A stretch of DNA of 64,000 bases, taken from NCBI RefSeq assembly GCF_028898845.1, contig NZ_CP118574.1, forward strand, positions 7,923,001-7,987,000, read 5' to 3'. The position numbers and the translations under genes were made by a program. The notes under the pieces were generated by a model. It saw nothing but the letters and a program-made list of their open reading frames with translations, ran no database searches and had not been told where the DNA came from. The DNA is from Streptomyces sp. WZ-12 (GTDB taxonomy: Bacteria; Actinomycetota; Actinomycetes; Streptomycetales; Streptomycetaceae). Below, one piece after another: positions 33,125 to 42,065 of the stretch; position 1 is the stretch's first letter; every line of letters starts with the position of its first letter.

Positions 33125-33733
33125 ATGACTGGCGACAGTGGGACGACTGGTCGGGGTGGGAAACGGCACGGGATACCGCACCTGACCCCAGCCGGCCTGC
33201 GGATTCTCGATACCGCCTCAAGGCTCTTCTACGAGCGGGGAATCCGGGCCATCGGCGTGGAGGCGATCGCCGAGGAGGCGGGGGTCACCAAGAAGACGCT
33301 CTATGACCGCTTCGGTTCGAAGGACGATCTGATCCTGGCCTATCTCCGTGCCCGGGACGAGCTGTGGCGCACCACGCTCGTGCGGTACGTCGAGGAGCGG
33401 GGCGGATCTCCGAAGGGCAGACTGCTGGCCACCTTCGCCGCCCTGCGTGACTGGATGCGCGAGCGCAACCCCCGTGGCTGCGCCTTCGTCAACGCCCACG
33501 TCGAGCTGCCGGCCAACCACCCCGGACAGGACATCGCACGCGAGCAAAAGGCGTGGCAGATGGGGTACTTGAGGGACCTCGCCACCGAGGCTGGTGCCGC
33601 CGACCCCGAGGCCCTTGCCGGCCAGCTACTCATCCTGCACGAGGGTGCCTGCATCGCGAACTCCATGCGGTCGGTCGACGTGGCGGCGGAGTGCGCCCAG
33701 ACCATGGCCGCCATCCTCATCGACAACGCCTGA
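33125..33733 (+). CDS. TetR family transcriptional regulator
   Basis: This 202-residue regulator has a TetR helix-turn-helix (RILDTASRLFYERGIRAIGVEAIAEEAGVTKKTLYDRFGSKDDLI), here of the subtype with TKKTLYDRF in the recognition helix, and a ligand domain with GCAFVNAHVEL and HPGQDIAREQKAW. No clear ribosome site lies before the ATG at 33125 or the GTG at 33110; the message may be leaderless. It is divergent from the MtnB-like gene, with palindromes between the two starts, so it probably represses that gene and itself. Confidence 0.85.
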   Translation: MTGDSGTTGRGGKRHGIPHLTPAGLRILDTASRLFYERGIRAIGVEAIAEEAGVTKKTLYDRFGSKDDLILAYLRARDELWRTTLVRYVEERGGSPKGRLLATFAALRDWMRERNPRGCAFVNAHVELPANHPGQDIAREQKAWQMGYLRDLATEAGAADPEALAGQLLILHEGACIANSMRSVDVAAECAQTMAAILIDNA

Positions 33734-33773
33734 TCGACGCGTCCTGATCGAGAGCTCCGTGGCTGGGTGCGTA

Positions 33774-33788
33774 CGTTATAACGAACGG
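33774..33788 (+). promoter_or_regulatory. Operator-like site before the XRE-cupin regulator gene
   Basis: CGTTATAACGAACGG matches the site at 34563-34577 in 13 of 15 bases and contains the palindrome CGTTATAACG. It lies 50 bases upstream of the regulator start. Confidence 0.6.
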
Positions 33789-33837
33789 GCGCGCGGACGG
33801 ACGGGATGCCGAGCGGGGGAGAGTAAGGGGGAAGGAC

Positions 33838-34521
33838 GTGAATGCTTCCGGCAAGTCGGGGATTTCCGGGGGGAGTTGCGCGGCGTGCTCTGAGGGTGTC
33901 GAAGGGGGCGAGAGCGCCGAGCGACCCGAGGGGTCGATCAGGGAGATGTTGGCGGCGAACCTGCGGCAGTTGAGGACCCGTCAGGGGCTGTCGCTCTCCG
34001 AGCTCTCCCGGCGGTCGAAGATCGGCAAGGCGACGCTCTCGCAGTTGGAGTCCGGCACGGGAAATCCCACCATCGAAACGGTGTTCAGCCTCTCGCGGGT
34101 CCTGGAAGTGCCCATCTCGGACCTGCTGGACGCCCGTCCCGCAGGCGGGTTGACGGTGGTGCGGGCCGCGGAGGTCGAGGTGCTGAGCGGCGAGGGCGTC
34201 GACCTCCGGCCGCTGCGGCGGATCGAGTCGGGCGACGGGGTCTTCGAGGTCTACGACCAGCGGGTCAGGGCCGGCCGCCGGCAGGACTCGCTCGGTCATG
34301 TGGGTTCCGAGCACACCGTCGTTCAGGCGGGCCGGCTCGGGGTGCGGGTGGACGGACGCGAGGTGGAGCTCGGCCCGGGGGACTATGTGGGCTTCGATGC
34401 GACGCTCCCGCACAGCTACACGGCGCTCGCGGGCCCCGTGCGCTCGGTGTTGCTGTTGCAGTACCGGGCTGACCAGCGACTGCATCTCTCGGATGCGGCG
34501 CTCGGCTGCCGTGGCCGTTGA
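33838..34521 (+). CDS. XRE-cupin transcriptional regulator of the hydroxyproline operon
   Basis: This 227-residue regulator has an N-terminal Gly/Ser tail (about 35 residues), an XRE helix-turn-helix (LRTRQGLSLSELSRRSKIGKATLSQLESG) and a C-terminal cupin (VGSEHTVVQAGRLGVRVDG, LGPGDYVGFDATLPHSY), a common design for amino acid catabolism regulators in actinobacteria. The GTG at 33838 has GGAAGGA close upstream. It sits directly before the hydroxyproline operon, and the same 15-bp site is found before both transcripts, so it likely controls both. Confidence 0.88.
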   Translation: MNASGKSGISGGSCAACSEGVEGGESAERPEGSIREMLAANLRQLRTRQGLSLSELSRRSKIGKATLSQLESGTGNPTIETVFSLSRVLEVPISDLLDARPAGGLTVVRAAEVEVLSGEGVDLRPLRRIESGDGVFEVYDQRVRAGRRQDSLGHVGSEHTVVQAGRLGVRVDGREVELGPGDYVGFDATLPHSYTALAGPVRSVLLLQYRADQRLHLSDAALGCRGR

Positions 34522-34546
34522 CACACCCTCCGTGGCGCCATAACCT
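34518..34546 (+). promoter_or_regulatory. Consensus promoter of the hydroxyproline catabolic operon
   Basis: TTGACA (34518-34523), a 17-base spacer and TAACCT (34541-34546) form a near-consensus vegetative promoter that overlaps the stop codon of the regulator gene. The operator-like repeat follows 12 bases downstream. Confidence 0.7.
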
Positions 34547-34557
34547 CCCCCCGTTCA

Positions 34558-34577
34558 CCGTTCGTTCTACCGAACGG
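34558..34577 (+). promoter_or_regulatory. Operator-like inverted repeat of the hydroxyproline operon
   Basis: CCGTTCG-TTCTAC-CGAACGG is a perfect 7-6-7 inverted repeat just downstream of the -10, ten bases before the first ATG. Its 15-base core CGTTCTACCGAACGG recurs, with two changes, at 33774-33788. Confidence 0.65.
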
Positions 34578-34587
34578 AGTGGGTTCG

Positions 34588-35859
34588 ATGAACAGGGCGC
34601 ACGGAACGCAGGCCACGTACGGAGCGCGCGGTGCGCGGGCGGTGGTGCTCGGGGCCGGCATCATCGGTGCCGCGTGCGCACGGGAGTTGGCCCTGGCCGG
34701 GCTCGATGTCCTCGTCGTCGACCGCGGCGGCGCGGCCGCGGCCACCACCGCACACGGCGAGGGGAACGTCCTCGTCTCCGACAAAGGGCCGGGCCCCGAA
34801 CTGGAGTTGGCCCAATTTTCTCGGCGACTCTGGCCCGAGGTGCTCACCGAACTCGTCAACCGACGCCTTCATACGGCCCGTTCGGTGGAGTGGGACCCCA
34901 AAGGGGGCATCGTGATCGCCACGACCGCCGTCGGAGCCCGGGAGTTGACCCGCTTCGCGGCCGCCCAACGCGCGGCCGGCGTGCGCGTCGAACCCCTCGA
35001 CGCCCGGGCTCTCGCCGAGGCCGAACCGTTCGCCACCCGCGAGCACACCGCGGCACTGCACTATCCGGACGATGCCCAGGTCCAACCGGCCGCCGCAGCC
35101 GCCGCGTTGCTCGCCGACGCGCTCGACGCGGGGGCGCGGCTGCGGACGGGGTGTGAGGTGCTCGGAGCCGTCACCCGCGGCGATGCGTCCACGGGGGTAC
35201 TCACGGGCGTACGCACCTCCACCGGTCCGATCGAGGCGGACCTGTTCGTCAATGCGGCCGGCCCGTGGTCCGGTGAACTGTCCGCCCGCCTGGGCGCACC
35301 GGTGGACGTCCGCCCCCGGCGCGGCGACGTGCTGGTCACCACGCCGCTGCCACCCTTGGTCTTCCACAAGGTCTACGACGCCGACTACGTGGGCGCGGTC
35401 GGCAGCAGCGCCGAGGCGATGCAGACCTCGGCGGTGGTGGAGGCCACCCGCGCCGGCAGCGTCCTGTTGGGCTCCTCGCGGCGCCGCGTCGGCTTCGACG
35501 ACCGGCTGCGCCCCGAGGTGCTGTCGGCCATCGCCGCCAAGGCACTGCGGCTGTTCCCGTGCCTGGCCGGCGTTCCCGTGATGCGCGCGTACGGCGGCTT
35601 CCGCCCGTACGTCCCCGACCACCTGCCGATCATCGGCGCGGACCCGCGACTGGCCGGACTGTGGCACGCCGGTGGCCACGAGGGCGCCGGGATCGGCCTG
35701 TCGGTCGGCACGGCGCGACTGCTGCGGAACCTGATGTTGGGTCAGTCGACGGAGATCGATGCGGCGCCGTTCCGGGTGGACCGGCCCGCCGTACTGGGCG
35801 CGACGGGCCACCCGGCGGCAGCCGCGGTGTGCCGGGACGACGGGGAGGGGGCGGGATGA
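34588..35859 (+). CDS. FAD-dependent D-amino acid dehydrogenase subunit (hydroxyproline dehydrogenase beta-like)
   Basis: This 423-residue DAO-family flavoprotein has the FAD motif VVLGAGIIGAACARELALAG (20-39), the DAO features EGNVLVSDKGPGPELELAQ and GGFRPYVPDHLPIIG, and a C-terminal HAGGHEGAGIGLSVGTA. In the heteromeric D-hydroxyproline dehydrogenase this subunit oxidises cis-4-hydroxy-D-proline at FAD. It is the first gene of a six-gene run with ATGA or GTGA overlaps. The ATG at 34588 has GGAG nine bases upstream. Confidence 0.88.
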   Translation: MNRAHGTQATYGARGARAVVLGAGIIGAACARELALAGLDVLVVDRGGAAAATTAHGEGNVLVSDKGPGPELELAQFSRRLWPEVLTELVNRRLHTARSVEWDPKGGIVIATTAVGARELTRFAAAQRAAGVRVEPLDARALAEAEPFATREHTAALHYPDDAQVQPAAAAAALLADALDAGARLRTGCEVLGAVTRGDASTGVLTGVRTSTGPIEADLFVNAAGPWSGELSARLGAPVDVRPRRGDVLVTTPLPPLVFHKVYDADYVGAVGSSAEAMQTSAVVEATRAGSVLLGSSRRRVGFDDRLRPEVLSAIAAKALRLFPCLAGVPVMRAYGGFRPYVPDHLPIIGADPRLAGLWHAGGHEGAGIGLSVGTARLLRNLMLGQSTEIDAAPFRVDRPAVLGATGHPAAAAVCRDDGEGAG

Positions 35860-36191
35860 GTCCGAGGCGTATCCCGGTGGACGCGGACGCCGTCGGCCGA
35901 CGGGAGGTCCCGTTGCGGATCACCGTGGACGGCGAGCCCCTGGACGGCATTGCCGGCCAGACCATCGCGGGGGTGCTGCTCGCGGCCGGCCGCCTGGCCT
36001 GGCGCCGGGGGCCGTCGGGCGCCCCGCGCGGGGTGTTCTGCGGCATCGGCGTCTGCTTCGACTGCCTGGTGAGCGTGGGCGACGAGCGTGATGTGCGGGC
36101 CTGCCGCCGCCGCGCCCGGGACGGGGACGTGATCACCACTCAGCGCAGGGTGGGGAACGGATTCAATTCCCCTTCTGAGGAGGAAGAGTGA
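35856..36191 (+). CDS. (2Fe-2S)-binding small subunit of the hydroxyproline dehydrogenase
   Basis: This 111-residue protein has a plant-type ferredoxin-like 2Fe-2S fold with the cluster cysteines in GVFCGIGVCFDCLVSV and a later Cys in VRACRRRARDGD. Small proteins of this type are the third subunit of D-hydroxyproline dehydrogenase and of related amine dehydrogenases (HcnA-like). It is overlapped on both sides by the flavoprotein genes, as expected for a complex with fixed stoichiometry. Confidence 0.88.
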   Translation: MSPRRIPVDADAVGRREVPLRITVDGEPLDGIAGQTIAGVLLAAGRLAWRRGPSGAPRGVFCGIGVCFDCLVSVGDERDVRACRRRARDGDVITTQRRVGNGFNSPSEEEE

Positions 36192-37783
36192 CGTTGTGTC
36201 GGGTCCATGTTGCCGTCGTGGGGGCGGGGCCCGCCGGGCTGGCGGCGGCGGAGGCGGCGTTGCGGGCCGGGGCCCGGGTGACGTTGGTCGACTCGGCGGA
36301 GAACCCCGGTGGGCAGTACCACCGGATGCTCCCCGATGCCTATGCCGCCGCCCGCCCCGATCAACTCCAGCACGGTTGGCGGGCGTTCGACCGTCGGCGG
36401 CGACGGGTGCTGGCACACCCGCGGTGCACCTGGTGCCCGGAGACCGTGGTGTGGGCACTGGAACACCGGTTCCCGGAAGGGGAGTTGGACAGCCCAGGTG
36501 ACCCCGGGCCGCCACGGTCGTCGCAGGCGCCGCGCGTGCATCTGCTCTCCGGCCCGCCCGATGGCGGCGCGCGGGTCCGGCACGTGCTCGACCCCGACGC
36601 GCTGGTGCTGGCCGTCGGCGCTCACGATCGCGTACTGCCGTTCCCCGGTTGGGAGTTGCCGGGGGTGTTCACGGCGGGTGCGGCGCAGGCGCTGGCCAAG
36701 GGGGAGCGGGTGGCGGTGGGAGACCGGGTGGTGGTCGCCGGTACCGGGCCGTTCCTCCTTCCGGTGGCCGTGAGCCTGCTGGAGGCCGGGGCGGGGGTCC
36801 TGGAGGTACTGGAGGCCAACACCCCGGCCACGTTGGCCCGCGGCTGGTCACGGCGCGCCTGGGAACTGGCCGCGCTGACCGGCAAGGCCGGCGAACTCCG
36901 CGCGTACGTCGTCGACTTGGCCCGTCATCGGGTGCCGTATCGGTGTGGTCGGGCGGTGGTCGGGGCGCGCGGTGAGGGGCGGGTGGAGGAGGTGGTCAGT
37001 GCACGGTTGCGGGCGGACTGGTCGGTGGTTCCGGGCAGCGAGCGCAGCACGGCGGTGGACGCGCTGTGCGTCAGTCATGGCTTCAGCCCGCAGTTGGAAC
37101 TTCCGTTGGCCGCAGGATGCGCCCTGCGGGACGCGGCGTCGGGACGCCCGGCGGATGGGGAGCGGGCGAGCGCGGTGGATCAGTTCGTGGTCGTCGACGA
37201 CGACCAACGCACCACCGCCCCCGGGGTGTTCGCCGCGGGTGAGATCACCGGGATCGCGGGTGCGCCGGCCGCGCGGGTCGAGGGGACCCTCGCCGGCTGG
37301 ATCGCGGCCGGCGGTGATCCGGCGGCGCCCGCCCTGCGCTCCGTGCGCCGCGCCCGCGACCAAGGGCGCGCGTTCGCCCGGCGGTTGGCCCGGGCGCACC
37401 CGATCGGCCCGGCCTGGCCCGGATGGCTGAGCCCGGGGACCGTCATCTGCCGGTGTGAGGGGACCGATTACGGCGCGCTCCGGAGGGCCGTCGCCAGTCC
37501 GGCGGGGGCGGCCGCCCGGGTCACCAAGTTGGCGACCCGGGCCGGCCTCGGCCCCTGCCAGGGCCGGATCTGCGGCCCCACCGTGGCGGAACTGACCGCC
37601 CGCCTGGGCAACGGCCCCACCGTCGAACGACCGGTGGCGGGACTGCCCCCGGCGACTCCGCACCACCGCCCCCTCGCCCACCCCATCCGCCTCGGCGAAC
37701 TGGCCGCACCACCGCAACCACCACCGCAACCCGACCACCCTTCCCACGTTCCCCCGACTCCCACCAAGGAGACCGAGCGATGA
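36188..37783 (+). CDS. NAD(P)/FAD-binding large subunit with BFD-like 2Fe-2S domain (hydroxyproline dehydrogenase alpha-like)
   Basis: This 531-residue protein resembles HcnB/LhpE-type subunits: an N-terminal dinucleotide motif (VAVVGAGPAGLAAAEAALRAGA), a GGQYHR stretch, a second GxGxxxP motif VVAGTGPFLLPVAVSL, FAAGEITGIAGAPAA, and a C-terminal BFD-like domain with VICRCEGTDYGALRRAV and GLGPCQGRICGP (four Cys for a 2Fe-2S cluster). It probably passes electrons from the FAD subunit to a carrier. GTG start with GAGGAGGA upstream. The last 60 residues are Pro-rich. Confidence 0.88.
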   Translation: MTLCRVHVAVVGAGPAGLAAAEAALRAGARVTLVDSAENPGGQYHRMLPDAYAAARPDQLQHGWRAFDRRRRRVLAHPRCTWCPETVVWALEHRFPEGELDSPGDPGPPRSSQAPRVHLLSGPPDGGARVRHVLDPDALVLAVGAHDRVLPFPGWELPGVFTAGAAQALAKGERVAVGDRVVVAGTGPFLLPVAVSLLEAGAGVLEVLEANTPATLARGWSRRAWELAALTGKAGELRAYVVDLARHRVPYRCGRAVVGARGEGRVEEVVSARLRADWSVVPGSERSTAVDALCVSHGFSPQLELPLAAGCALRDAASGRPADGERASAVDQFVVVDDDQRTTAPGVFAAGEITGIAGAPAARVEGTLAGWIAAGGDPAAPALRSVRRARDQGRAFARRLARAHPIGPAWPGWLSPGTVICRCEGTDYGALRRAVASPAGAAARVTKLATRAGLGPCQGRICGPTVAELTARLGNGPTVERPVAGLPPATPHHRPLAHPIRLGELAAPPQPPPQPDHPSHVPPTPTKETER

Positions 37784-38712
37784 GTACAGACATCCGGCAA
37801 CCCCGTGGTCTCGGCGGAGTGATCGTCGCCACCGCGTTGCCGTATTCCGAGGACCCCGCCGCGCCGGCAGGTCTGGCGGTGGACTACGACCGCTACGCCG
37901 AACACTGCCGCTGGCTGGTCGACAGTGGCTGTCACGGGGTCTGCCCCAACGGCTCGTTGGGCGAGTACGCGGCGCTGACCGACGAGGAGCGGCGGACCGT
38001 GGCCCGTACCGCGATCGAGGCGGTGGGCGACTCCGGCACGGTCGTGGTGGGGGTGCACGGCGCCGGCGCCCACCAGGCCAGGCACTGGGCGGAGGCGGCC
38101 GCCGAGGACGGCGCCGACGGGCTGCTGTGCCTGCCGCCGACGATGTACCGGGCCAACCGCGGTGAGGTCCTGGCCCACTTCGAGGCGGTGGCCTCCGTCG
38201 GCCTGCCGGTGATGGTCTACAACAACCCCCATGACACCAAGGTCGATCTGACCCCGGACCTGCTCGCCGAGCTCGCCGGGATCGACAACATCGTGGCGGT
38301 GAAGGAGTTCTCCGGCGATGTCCGGCGGGTGTTGGAGATCCGGGAACGGGTGCCCGACCTGGCGGTGATCGCCGGCGCCGACGACGTGGTGGTGGAGAGC
38401 CTGTTGATGGGCGCCACCGGCTGGTTCGCCGGATTCCCCAACGTCTTCCCGGCCGAGTCGGCCCGCCTGTACGAACTGGCCGTCGGCGGGCGACTGGCGG
38501 AGGCCCGGGCGCTCTACGAGCCGCTGGTGGCCGCGTTCCGTTGGGACTCGCGCACCGAGTTCGTCCAGGCGATCAAGCTGGGCATGGAGCGCGTCGGCCG
38601 GTTCGGCGGGCCCTGCCGACCCCCGCGCGGCCCGCTCGCGCCGGACCAACGCGTCCAGGTCGAGGCCGACATGGCGCGCGCCATCTCCGCGCTCGCGAAG
38701 CGGGACGCCTGA
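37780..38712 (+). CDS. DapA-family deaminase of hydroxyproline catabolism (pyrroline-4-hydroxy-2-carboxylate deaminase-like)
   Basis: This 310-residue class I aldolase-fold enzyme has the family residues NGSLGEY (57-63), Tyr148 in VYNNP, and the Schiff-base Lys175 in IVAVKEFSGD. In hydroxyproline breakdown this family deaminates the cyclic imine made by the dehydrogenase to alpha-ketoglutarate semialdehyde. The operon context makes that role likely over dihydrodipicolinate synthesis. The ATG at 37780 overlaps the upstream stop (ATGA). Confidence 0.88.
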   Translation: MSTDIRQPRGLGGVIVATALPYSEDPAAPAGLAVDYDRYAEHCRWLVDSGCHGVCPNGSLGEYAALTDEERRTVARTAIEAVGDSGTVVVGVHGAGAHQARHWAEAAAEDGADGLLCLPPTMYRANRGEVLAHFEAVASVGLPVMVYNNPHDTKVDLTPDLLAELAGIDNIVAVKEFSGDVRRVLEIRERVPDLAVIAGADDVVVESLLMGATGWFAGFPNVFPAESARLYELAVGGRLAEARALYEPLVAAFRWDSRTEFVQAIKLGMERVGRFGGPCRPPRGPLAPDQRVQVEADMARAISALAKRDA

Positions 38713-39746
38713 TGGACACCCGCCCCCATGAGGACGGCCGGGGCGTCCGCGCGGTCCGTTCGGTCTCCGCGGTCGACTCGCACACCGAGGGTATGCCCAC
38801 CCGCGTCGTCACCGGCGGCGTCGATCCGATCCCGGGCGCCACCATGGCCGAGCGCCGCCGCTACGCGATGGCGCACCTGGATCCGCTGCGCCGCTTCCTG
38901 GTCGACGAACCCCGCGGCCACCCCGCGATGAGCGGGGCCATCCTGCAACCCCCGACCCGCCCGGACGCCGACTGGGGCGTGCTCTACATCGAGGTCAGCG
39001 GATTCCTGCCGATGTGCGGCCACGGCACCATCGGGGTCGCCACGGTGCTGGTGGAGCAGGGCCTGGTGCCGGTCACCGAGCCGGAGACCACGGTCCGCCT
39101 CGACACCCCGGTCGGGCTGGTGCAGGCCCGGGTGGCGGTCCGCGACGGCGTCGCCGAACACGTCACGGTGCGCAACGTGGACGCGTTCGCGGTCGAGCAG
39201 GACGCCACGGTGACCGTTCCGGGCCTCGGCGAGATCCGCTACGACATGGCGTACGGCGGGAACTTCTACGCCATCGTCGAACTGGCCCGGACCGGGCTGC
39301 CGTTCGACCGCTCCCGCAAGGAGGAGATCCTGGCCGCCGGCCTGGCCCTGATGCGCGCGGTGAACGAGCAGAACCGGCCCGTGCACCCGGTCGATCCGCT
39401 CGTCGCCGGCTGCAAGCACGTGCAGTTCCTCGCGCCGGACGCAACCGCCCGGCACTCCCGCAACGCGATGGCGATCCATCCCGGTTGGTTCGACCGTTCG
39501 CCGTGCGGCACCGGCACCTCGGCGCGGATGGCGCAGTTGCACGCCCGCGGCGAACTCCCGCTGCACACCGACTTCGTCAACGAGTCCTTCATCGGCACCA
39601 GGTTCACCGGACGGCTGGTCGGCACCGGCGAGGTGGGCGGACTCCCCGCCGTCGTACCCGAGATCACCGGCCGGGCGTGGATCACCGGTACCGCCACCTA
39701 TGTGCTCGACCCCCGCGACCCGTTCCCGCACGGGTTCGTGCTCTGA
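38712..39746 (+). CDS. 4-hydroxyproline 2-epimerase (proline racemase family)
   Basis: This 344-residue enzyme has both catalytic cysteines of the proline racemase family, Cys102 in FLPMCGHGT and Cys265 in RSPCGTGTS, so it should be a true two-base epimerase rather than a dehydratase. It would interconvert trans-4-hydroxy-L-proline and cis-4-hydroxy-D-proline, the substrate of the dehydrogenase encoded upstream. Its ATG shares one base with the previous stop (TGATG). Confidence 0.92.
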   Translation: MDTRPHEDGRGVRAVRSVSAVDSHTEGMPTRVVTGGVDPIPGATMAERRRYAMAHLDPLRRFLVDEPRGHPAMSGAILQPPTRPDADWGVLYIEVSGFLPMCGHGTIGVATVLVEQGLVPVTEPETTVRLDTPVGLVQARVAVRDGVAEHVTVRNVDAFAVEQDATVTVPGLGEIRYDMAYGGNFYAIVELARTGLPFDRSRKEEILAAGLALMRAVNEQNRPVHPVDPLVAGCKHVQFLAPDATARHSRNAMAIHPGWFDRSPCGTGTSARMAQLHARGELPLHTDFVNESFIGTRFTGRLVGTGEVGGLPAVVPEITGRAWITGTATYVLDPRDPFPHGFVL

Positions 39747-39829
39747 CGCCGTCGCGCCCCGGGCGCCGGGCCGCCCACCGCACCCGCGCGCCCGGCCCGA
39801 CCGCCGCACGTACCCACCGGAGGGCCGCC

Positions 39830-41296
39830 ATGCCCCGCTCAACTCCCGCGCCACCGACCGGGACCACGGCCCCCACCAGGGCGCTCTTCTCCCGCGCCGG
39901 CGTCTTCCGGCGCAAGCCGGTCGACGCCTCCGAGGCGGAGACCGCGGGCGGCCTGCGCCGCACCATGGGGCTGTGGCAGTTGGTCGCCCTCAGCCTGGGC
40001 GGCCTGATCGGCGCCGGCGTCTTCTCGCTCGCCGGCGTCGTGGCCCACCAGGACGCCGGGCCGGGCGTGTTGCTCTCCTTCCTCATCGCGCTCGTCGCCA
40101 GCGCCGCGGCCGCGCTCTGCTACGCCGAGTTCGCCGGCGCCATCCCCCGGGCCGGATCGGCCTACACCTACTCCTACGCCGCCCTCGGCGAGATCGTCGG
40201 CTGGATCATCGGCTGGGACCTGCTGCTGGAGTACACCGCCATCGTCGCCGTCGTGGCCATCGCGGTGTCCGGCTACTTCTCCTACCTCCTGACGCGGTTC
40301 GGACTCGACGTCCCCGCCTGGATGTTGGGCGCGCCCGGCACCGGTCCGGGCCACCGGTTCGACCTCTTCGCCGCCCTGCTGTGCCTGCTGTTGGCCTTCG
40401 TCCTCTCCCGCGGGACTCGGCAGTCGGCCCGCTTCGAAACCGCCCTGGTGGCCGTGAAGTTGGGCATCGTCGCGGTGGTGGTCGTCGCCGGCGCCCTTCA
40501 CCTCTCGGCGAGCAACTACCGCCCGTTCCTGCCCTACGGGATCGGCGGCGCGGTCACCGGCGCGGCCACCGCCTTCTTCGCGGTCTACGGCTATGACGCG
40601 ATGAGCGCGGCGGCGGAGGAGAGCGCCGAGGCGAAGCGGGTGCTGCCGAAGGCGATCATCCTCTCGCTCGGCATCGCCGCCGTGATCTACCTGGCGGTCT
40701 GCGTCGTCCTGCTCGGCATGCAGAGCTACCGGGACATCGACGTCCGGAGCCCGTTCTCCGGCGCGCTGGCGTCGGTGGGCCTGGCCGGGCTGGGCACGGT
40801 GGTCGCCGTCGGCGCCGTCGTCGGCATCACGACCTCCGCGTTCGCCAACATGCTGGCGGTGACCCGGGTCTGGTTCGCGATGAGTCGCGACGGGCTGCTG
40901 CCGCGCTACTTCGCCCGCAACCATCCGCGCCGGCACGTCCCCACCAGGGTGATCTGGCCGGTCGGCATCGGCGCGGCCCTGATCGCCGGCCTCCTGCCGA
41001 TCCGCGAGGCCGCCGGCCTGACCAACATCGGCATCCTCGCCGCCTTCATCGTCGTGGCGATCGCCGTGGTGGTGCTCCGCCGGACCCGCCCCGACCTGCC
41101 GCGCGCCTTCCGCACCCCATGGGTCCCACTGGTCCCGGCCGTCGGAGTCGCCTTCTCGCTCTGGCTGATCGTCCACCTGGACCGGCTGACGTGGCTCCGC
41201 TTCGCGGTCTGGCTCGCCCTCGGTCTCGTCGTGTACGCACTGTTCGGCTTCCGGAACTCGGCGGAGCACGGCACCGGGCGGGAGGGGGAGCGGTGA
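39830..41296 (+). CDS. APC family amino acid permease
   Basis: This 488-residue transporter has about twelve transmembrane helices and the APC signature near SLGGLIGAGVFSLAGVVAH, IPRAGSAYTYSYAALGE and TAFFAVYGYDAMSAAAEES, as in cationic amino acid/ YfnA-type permeases. Its place at the end of the catabolic operon suggests uptake of hydroxyproline or proline betaine-like substrates. AGGAGG-like purines lie six bases before the ATG at 39830; the 83-base gap has no terminator that I can see. Confidence 0.88.
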   Translation: MPRSTPAPPTGTTAPTRALFSRAGVFRRKPVDASEAETAGGLRRTMGLWQLVALSLGGLIGAGVFSLAGVVAHQDAGPGVLLSFLIALVASAAAALCYAEFAGAIPRAGSAYTYSYAALGEIVGWIIGWDLLLEYTAIVAVVAIAVSGYFSYLLTRFGLDVPAWMLGAPGTGPGHRFDLFAALLCLLLAFVLSRGTRQSARFETALVAVKLGIVAVVVVAGALHLSASNYRPFLPYGIGGAVTGAATAFFAVYGYDAMSAAAEESAEAKRVLPKAIILSLGIAAVIYLAVCVVLLGMQSYRDIDVRSPFSGALASVGLAGLGTVVAVGAVVGITTSAFANMLAVTRVWFAMSRDGLLPRYFARNHPRRHVPTRVIWPVGIGAALIAGLLPIREAAGLTNIGILAAFIVVAIAVVVLRRTRPDLPRAFRTPWVPLVPAVGVAFSLWLIVHLDRLTWLRFAVWLALGLVVYALFGFRNSAEHGTGREGER

Positions 41297-41339
41297 AGGG
41301 GTTTCGGTCGGGCACCGCCGGATGCCGAGCCGGCTCCCG

Positions 41340-42065
41340 TCAGATCCAGTACGGCGCCGGGGGGACCGGCCCGGGCGCGGAGGTGGCGAGGCCGGCCCCG
41401 GCCGTGCGACCGGTGAGCCAGCCGAGGAGGGCGGCCTGGGTGCCCGTGACGGTCGGCCCACCGGTGCCCACCGCGTGGACGAGGTCGGTGTCCGTCGCCT
41501 CGATGCGTAGGGGCGGGACGTCCGCGCGCCGGCGCTGCGCCGCGATGAGGTCGTCGATGATCCAACGGGCGGCCGCGGACGGTACATCGGCGAAGGCGTA
41601 GCCGGCGTCCAGATCGACGTGGTGGACCTCCAGTTCGCGCAGCCGGGTGGGCACCAGGGCGGCCGGGGTGCGCAGTTCGCCGGTGCGCATCCGCACCTCG
41701 TAACTCCAGGCCGCCGCCGGCAGGGTGCGCACGGCGTGGTCGAAGCGCTCGGCGCTCGCCGTCACATCGGCCAGCAGTTCGCGGACCGGCCGCCGGGCGC
41801 CGGCCTCGATCTCCGCGGACCGGGCCGCCATGTTGGCGTACTGCGGGGTCTCCACGCCGGTACGGGCCCATGTGAGCAGCCGGCAGAGACTGTCGGTGGC
41901 GCGCGCGACATGAGTGATGACATGCCCGCGGGTCCACGGCGGCACCAGCGTCGCGCCGCCGACGTCCGCGTCGGTCAACCCCTCAACGGTCGCCAGGAAG
42001 CGCCTCGTTGCCGCGGCAACGGGACCCAGCGCGTCGGCCCTCGACACCTCGGACACCTCGGACAC
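41340..42065 (-). CDS. Maleylpyruvate isomerase/mycothiol-dependent DinB-like protein
   Basis: This 241-residue protein has the DinB-like four-helix N-terminal domain of the mycothiol-dependent maleylpyruvate isomerases (VPPWTRGHVITHVARATDSL, LLTWARTGVETPQYA, and LRELEVHHVDLDAGYAF) with the His residues that bind metal. The C-terminal part is an SCP2-like domain. I chose the GTG at 42065, seven bases after GGGAGG, because homologues begin about here; three GAGGTGTCC repeats give three GTGs in a row, and the longer upstream frame is less likely. Confidence 0.8.
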   Translation of the reverse strand: MSEVSEVSRADALGPVAAATRRFLATVEGLTDADVGGATLVPPWTRGHVITHVARATDSLCRLLTWARTGVETPQYANMAARSAEIEAGARRPVRELLADVTASAERFDHAVRTLPAAAWSYEVRMRTGELRTPAALVPTRLRELEVHHVDLDAGYAFADVPSAAARWIIDDLIAAQRRRADVPPLRIEATDTDLVHAVGTGGPTVTGTQAALLGWLTGRTAGAGLATSAPGPVPPAPYWI

